NCBI GenBank assembly: GCA_002900995.3
Contig: CM035315.1
Span: 1,411,967 to 1,475,966, forward strand
Reading direction: 5' to 3'
DNA: 64,000 nucleotides
Origin: Ganoderma boninense
Taxonomy: Eukaryota > Basidiomycota > Agaricomycetes > Polyporales > Polyporaceae
Shown here piece by piece: positions 58,868 through 64,000 of the stretch. Position numbers and translations under genes: made by a program. The notes under the pieces are model-generated. The model was given only the letters and a program-made list of their open reading frames with translations. It was not told the origin of the DNA and ran no database searches. Within the stretch, counting starts at the first letter, position 1; each line of letters starts with the position of its first letter.

Positions 58868-60823
58868 TGTCTACGAAGGGGTCGCGTGGAGTTCGGTGGT
58901 AACCGTGCCCGACCCCCCTTTCACCTGGAAAGGAAGACTTTGGATAATGAGAGGTGAACATTAAGCATGGCAAATGCTATTTACCTGTATGAGACAATCA
59001 GCCGTTTAAGGCTGAAATATCGACCAGGAGCAGTGAGTATCTGGCTCAGAGCAGAGACCGTAGAGGAATGATGCTGAGTTCCATGTATGCCTTGAGCCCT
59101 TATTTATATACATGTCAGGACTCTGAGGCTAACCTCCGTCATGGATTTGGTCCCGGCGGCGTCGGTACTCAATATGCCCCTCCACATGCGGGAGGTAAAA
59201 AAAGGTTTCCACCACGTGTACCGGTAGCCGGTTCCACGCAGCCTGCAGCGTCCGACAAATAGTGCGACATACGGCAATGGCGTGGGTGTTTGCACAGCTC
59301 CGCACGACTCGGTATCAGCAACTTTACTGCTTCCTACGCTTACAGAAAGCTTGAACTTCTGTAGCGTCCTAAGCAAGCGTCTCGGGCACTTGAAGGCTCT
59401 AAGACAACTTCGCCAGCAGCTGGATTGGTGCCTGGTGCTTCTGAAGCCGCTTCTCTAGGCATTCAATGTCGTTCAGGAGCGTTCAGGAAAATGTAAAGCT
59501 GCTGATGGCCGCCCTCGCAATTGGACAGGTGAGTGACGCTGTGCTGAATCAACCGTCGCCTCGAGCTCCGAGAAGAGTCGGATGCCAACGTCGCTGACAG
59601 CGCAGCGATTTGCACATCAAGAGAGCGACCACGACCGAGCGATCCGCCGTCGCAAAGAGGAGAGGCTTCTTGGGTGAGATCTCCTCGAGACTCGCTGGAG
59701 TGTTTTACGACGGAGAGCGCGCCGGTCTGTTCAGTAACGGCGTATCCACAGTGAAACCGTCCGTGTGCCTTCCTTGCCGGGGCTTGAAGGTGGTATCCAT
59801 GATGCCACGATGTGGGGCAAGCCTAGAAGAAAGTTGGTAGAGACATCGCAGCTGAGCGATATGAATCGTCTGTTCCAAGAGAGCGGGAATGGACATGGAG
59901 TCAGAACCTGCTGGATCCGACTAAGTAGCGCTTGCCTGTTTTTAGGGACGTTCTTCCCTACTGTCAACACATGGCTGCAAGCTCGTGGATCTCGAAGAAT
60001 CCGGAGAAAACGTTGTGAACTTTGGCCGCTCGCCGAACTACAGCGTCAGTCTCGCTACTAGGTTACAGGCATAACACTCACGAAGCTGCCGATACTAGTG
60101 ACCCTATAGTATCGGTATATTGCAGTCAACGTCGACTGTTAGCGTGGCAACCAGGTTGACTTGGCGAATCTGTCAAACTAGGCTTGGATGCCAGTTGGCA
60201 GTGCCAACTCGGAACTGAAGCCTTGTAGCCGTGTGTCAAGGAAGAAGCAAGAATCGCGGGCGGCGTATGGAGGTCAACAATCATGACCCTTCGAAGACTT
60301 GGAGCGTCGCCAAGCGGTGCAAACCTCGGTCCAAGAATAACGGTTGCTACGCTCTCAGGCTACAAAGTTCGGAACTGATTCGTCCAGGCGTCTAGATTAC
60401 CCAAAACAGCTGAAGCTCGGGTGGCACGGCCCGCCCAGCAACGTGAAATCCGTCGAAACTTCAGAACATACAGTACGTAGAATGTCCAGTGTGGTCGCCC
60501 TCCATTCACCATGACTGCGGATGAAGCCATGCGAACCGCGCTCGTAAGCTTAACCTTCTCATTAATTATTCGACATATGGATCCCTAAGCCTTGTATATA
60601 TTTATAACGCAATGTAACCGCAACATGGAAGATTGACCAACTTGTTTGTAATATCCCGAATAGGTCGGAAGGACTTCTTGTTCTGGGAGCTCGACCAAGT
60701 ACGATGGACGATCATGGAAAGCACACTTGCTCAACGCTTCTGCGCTTCTGGGCGCGCGCGGCCAGAGGCACCACCGCGCGAAGCGCTACGCATGCTAATC
60801 ATGCGCTTCCATGTGCAAACGTA
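58868..60823. other. Intergenic; no supported gene
   Basis: About 2 kb between the start of the single-TM gene and the end of the RING gene. Many short frames, none with a motif. Nothing is reported. Confidence 0.45.
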
Positions 60824-62416
60824 TCAGGACGGTCTTTGGCAGACCGAGCAGCACAGCGTCGTCGCCAACTGTCGCACAATGCAACTACATAGAAGTCCGA
60901 AGTCAGTTTGACCCACCACGAGGCATGTGTTGGATCGTACCTATGACAAAAGATGTGTCCGCATAGCGTAGCAACAGGCTTTACGCAAGGGTCCATAAGA
61001 CAGGAGCGGCAATGCAAGGACAGCGGTTCGGCACCGGACCTCCGCGGGCCTTCCAGCGTTGCCGAAGTCATAGTGGGAGTGAGGAGGTCGCCATTTGTCA
61101 GGGCTTCGTCTTCGTCGTTTCCCTGGAGATACCGTGCGCGGTAAGCAACGAGATGTCCTCGTCGGATGAAGACAACACACCGTGTCTGATCTCGGGAGGA
61201 CTGCATCGACGTCAGAGGCATCGTCATCCGAACCTTCGAGCCCGGGGTTTTGGTCAAGAGAAGGCTCATGTCTATATGTGGCCTCCAGCACGTTGATTCT
61301 GCGGAGGGGTGGGATAAGCGAAATGCAATGACGATCTGACCAATTCCCAGACGCACTCAGTGTCGTCGACATCGAGCCGAGCTGCCACAGTCGGACTCGG
61401 CGCAAGAGAGGAGGCGAAATTGGATCCCAGTCCGGACGGCCCCAGAAGCTTCGTGGTCATGTTTGAGACATCCCGGCTCGGGTCGTCAGCAGACGGCGCG
61501 ACTGTGGCTGTGATTGAGCCCTCTTCGAGACCCGATTGCGGTGCGACTTCACTCTGCGCCGGCTCCGCGTTCGAGTCGAAGAAAAGTGCTAGCGTCCGGT
61601 TGGCAGCACGCGGGCATCGCGACCTGTGCTAGTGGGAGTTCAGTCCCGCCTTGGGATTGGAGTGGATTCAGCTGAAGAAGGAACTGGTCGCTCACCGCCT
61701 CCCGTTCGCTGTCTCCTAGGAAGCCTGTGCCACAGTCGGGGCATTTGGGATGCACGCTCGATGGCGCAGTGCGATAATGGTCAAGCAATTTATCTCGCCC
61801 ATGGAAATGAATAGGGCACTTCGCGCACGTGGACATGCCTCTTGGGTGCTGTATCAGGAGAGTGACCTCATGAGACGGTTTCATCGCAGGTTCATTGTGC
61901 GTCAGACTCACATTATTCAGGGAGTCCTGTGACACAAAAGTCACTGGAGGCTGACACCGGGTACACTGTAGTAAAGAAGAAAATCCGTGCTGGGTCTGAC
62001 TCGGAAATGCGGATATGAGACACATCTTCAATGAAGCTAGGAAAGAGCGACAAGCGTACCTTACTCGTTGGCTCCGACACGCTGGACCGCGACGTACCCT
62101 GCATAGATGCCGCGACGCCTATGGGAATGCGTCCAACGACCATGGGAGACGGCCGACTCGATGTGCTTGAGCTCGAGTACGTCGATGTTGACCTGTGAAT
62201 GGGCGCTGTGGATGACTTGGTAGAAGTTATCTTGCAGCGACCCGCGGCTTGTTGAACATGCTGCTCGCACTCGCTATGTTTCGAGAACAATGCTTCGCAG
62301 ACCGTGCAGTAGTATGCTGGTTGCCAATGGTGGTGGGTAAGGGTGGCGTGGTGCTGGCCGGTCCCCGACCCACGGAGTTCCTCCTTGCACTGGAAACATC
62401 GCACTCCGACGCCCAT
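60824..62416 (-). CDS. Multi-zinc-finger protein with C-terminal RING finger
   Basis: The first coding exon begins near 62416 (MGVGVRCFQCKEELRG) and contains C-x2-C and His pairs (YYCTVCEALFSKHSECEQHV). The next small exon has CTRCQPPVTFVSQDS. Then comes STCAKCPIHFHGRDKLLDHY followed by HPKCPDCGTGF, a finger pair of an Agaricomycete family. The RING lies at the end: LHCRSCLMDPCVKPVATLCGHIFCH, joined across an intron to the last exon (60884-60824), SCIVRQLATTLCCSVCQRPS. All eight metal ligands of a C3HC4 RING can be seen across this join, so E3 ubiquitin ligase activity is likely. Some middle junctions (61000-61550) are not resolved, and the true start could lie slightly upstream. Confidence 0.7.
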
Positions 62417-62952
62417 CGTAGAGGGTGAAAGCCAGAGAAGATGAAGAGTCTGGAGGAGTCGGACTGCGAGGACGTGGCCAAGCCGTCAAAGGGCCCAGAG
62501 TAGGTTTATAACACGGTCGAAGCAGCCAAAGTACTGCAGCTACGCATCAGGTGAGCTACAGAATCTGAACTGCAGCAGCCTCTTCCGAAGTGCGTGCATG
62601 ACGTCAGAGAGCGAGCAAATGTCCTCAAACCAAGAGCCGCTGCGGCAAGGAATATCTCCGCGGAAAATGCCGACAAAGTTGCCACCATGCTCGGCGACGC
62701 CGGGGGCAGCCACAACGGGGCTGGTCAATGCGCGCATCCGGGTCCATGCCTGCGCGCACTCCCACACCCAGCCTCTTCCCCGCCACGACTCCATATTCTT
62801 AGACTCTCCCGTGCGAGCGTAGCCGGCCTACGCCCCACTTGTACTCGCGACTCCTCGCATCTACCCTAGACACGACATACTGCACTCGGCGGCCACAACA
62901 CTACCCATACATCCAACTACATATCTAATATTCAATTTCGAGGACAAATTCA
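62417..62952. other. Divergent intergenic promoter region between the RING and DUF1769 genes
   Basis: About 540 bp between two divergent starts. No named element is seen. Confidence 0.5.
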
Positions 62953-64000
62953 ATGCCGCGCCTTCGGATCCTCGCAGGCCCGACGCCCGACCAGCTCGTG
63001 CCCATTCAGGCGAACTCAGGGAAGCCGACTAGGATCGCGTCGGACGCGTTCGAGGGCGAGGTCGCGGTGTACATCAAGGGTTTCGCCGATACGGAGGGCA
63101 GGGTCGGTGACAGTGAGTACTTCGAGAAGCGGAGCGGGGTTACCTGGAGCATCCAAGTCCAAGGTGCGTCTGCGCCGTCACACTGGAATTGGGTCAGACG
63201 AGCCTTAAGCGGGGCGATATGGGCTGAGCGCTGAGCGATGGGCCATGTAGGACGGTTCTTGAAGGAGTACACCGCGGACGAGCTGCTGTTCGGGAACGTC
63301 TTCGACAAGCCGCTCAAGTTGCCATGGGGCTTCAGCGCCGCGCTCAAGTTCATGAAGTACGTCCCTGTCCCGCCTGGGCCCCCGTATGAGCTACTCACCT
63401 CGTCCATACAAATCCATAGCTTCATTGACCCGACGCTCGAGCAAGATCTTGCATCGCGTACGAAGCCATGGGCCCTCTCTCCCCTCATCGCGACCATGCC
63501 CTACTTCCACCACACATCTATGGAGAAGAGCTCCGCAGCAGCCCCAGTGTTCCCGCCAAAGGAACCTATCGCCGACGACACCTCGCAGCTGCGCGTCCGC
63601 CCAGCCCAGACCGACGGGAACATCAAGGGCGGGAAGCTGAGGGGGAACCCGTCCAAGCGGCGATCGTACTTCACGAACGCCCTCCGGCGGCAGGAGGTCG
63701 TCTTCGGGCCTGAGGTATGCCGCACACGCCTCTCTCCCTCCGAGCATTCAAAGAATGTCAGGGTGCTCACCGGATTGCGCGCAGGACGTGATCACGACGG
63801 ACTTCTGCTACGATTACCTCCAGTTCAGCCCCAAGGGCGTGACGCTGCGCCTCCCGGGCGGGATCTCCATCGATATGATGAAATACTGGGACGGTCAGCC
63901 CGTGCGCTTCGTCTGCTGCGAGCGGCTGAAGAAGGGCGAGCGGACTGCGGAGCGGCCTTGGGGACGTGTGCTGTGGTGCGTAGCGATTGAGCGTGCGGAA
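62953..64000 (+). CDS. DUF1769 family protein, 5' part (runs off the window)
   Basis: Exons 62953-63163, 63251-63356, 63420-63714 and 63785 to the window end are all in phase, giving 276 residues with no stop. The N-terminus MPRLRILAGPTPDQLVPIQ and YIKGFADTEG, then GRFLKEYTADELLFGNVFDKP, FIDPTLEQDL, and later VITTDFCYDYLQF and LPGGISIDMMKYWDGQPVRF, match the fungal DUF1769 (UPF0590) family. Homologues are small cytosolic proteins of unknown function. The final exon is open at the edge, so the true C-terminus lies to the right. The frame is intact. Confidence 0.85.

Overview
This is nuclear DNA of a filamentous basidiomycete, most likely an Agaricomycete. The coding regions are GC-rich. Genes are cut by many short GT-AG introns of about 45-100 nt, and genes lie on both strands without operons. 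Several families are typical of mushroom-forming fungi: DUF6535, DUF6533, DUF7918, DUF7729, F-box proteins with a short LTCR-type box, and Cys-rich ectodomain/single-TM proteins. Gene models below were spliced by eye from frame, splice sites and family knowledge. Where the exon sum is a multiple of three the model is strong. LAYOUT. The left block (1-19.4 kb) is mostly housekeeping: DHH1 RNA helicase (-), an unrecognised Ser-rich protein (-), mitoribosomal mL59 (-) divergent from SEC62 (+), the succinate dehydrogenase assembly factor SDH5/SDHAF2 (-), protein phosphatase 1 catalytic subunit (-, seven exons) and a large PH-domain protein (-). After a gene-poor 2.2 kb comes an accessory block (21.6-55 kb). 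It holds a tandem pair of F-box-like/WD40 fusion genes, a DUF6535 membrane-protein gene with an apparent one-base loss, an F-box gene, a Cys-rich single-TM protein, a DUF7729 protein, an intact DUF6535 gene, a gutted third DUF6535 copy, two nearly identical DUF7918 genes on either side of a 100-N assembly gap, a DUF6533 gene, a third divergent DUF7918 gene and a C2H2 zinc-finger gene. The right end (55-64 kb) has an MGR3-like mitochondrial TPR protein, a single-TM protein, a multi-zinc-finger/RING protein and a DUF1769 protein that runs off the window. HOW IT FITS TOGETHER. The core genes serve unrelated cell functions: mRNA decay, ER translocation, mitoribosome, complex II assembly, phosphatase signalling. 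The accessory block is a nest of small expanding families with fresh and decayed copies side by side. Its most interesting features are the F-box/WD40 tandem, the DUF6535 series (intact, nicked, gutted), and a conserved C-terminal SUMO-interaction-like motif (VIDLTLD) that survives in otherwise divergent DUF7918 paralogues. Many single-base frame breaks, often in short G or C runs, occur in accessory and low-complexity genes but not in seven core or fully resolved genes. They may be assembly indels or real decay, and raw reads would decide. No CRISPR array, rRNA gene, tRNA gene or transposase was recognised.
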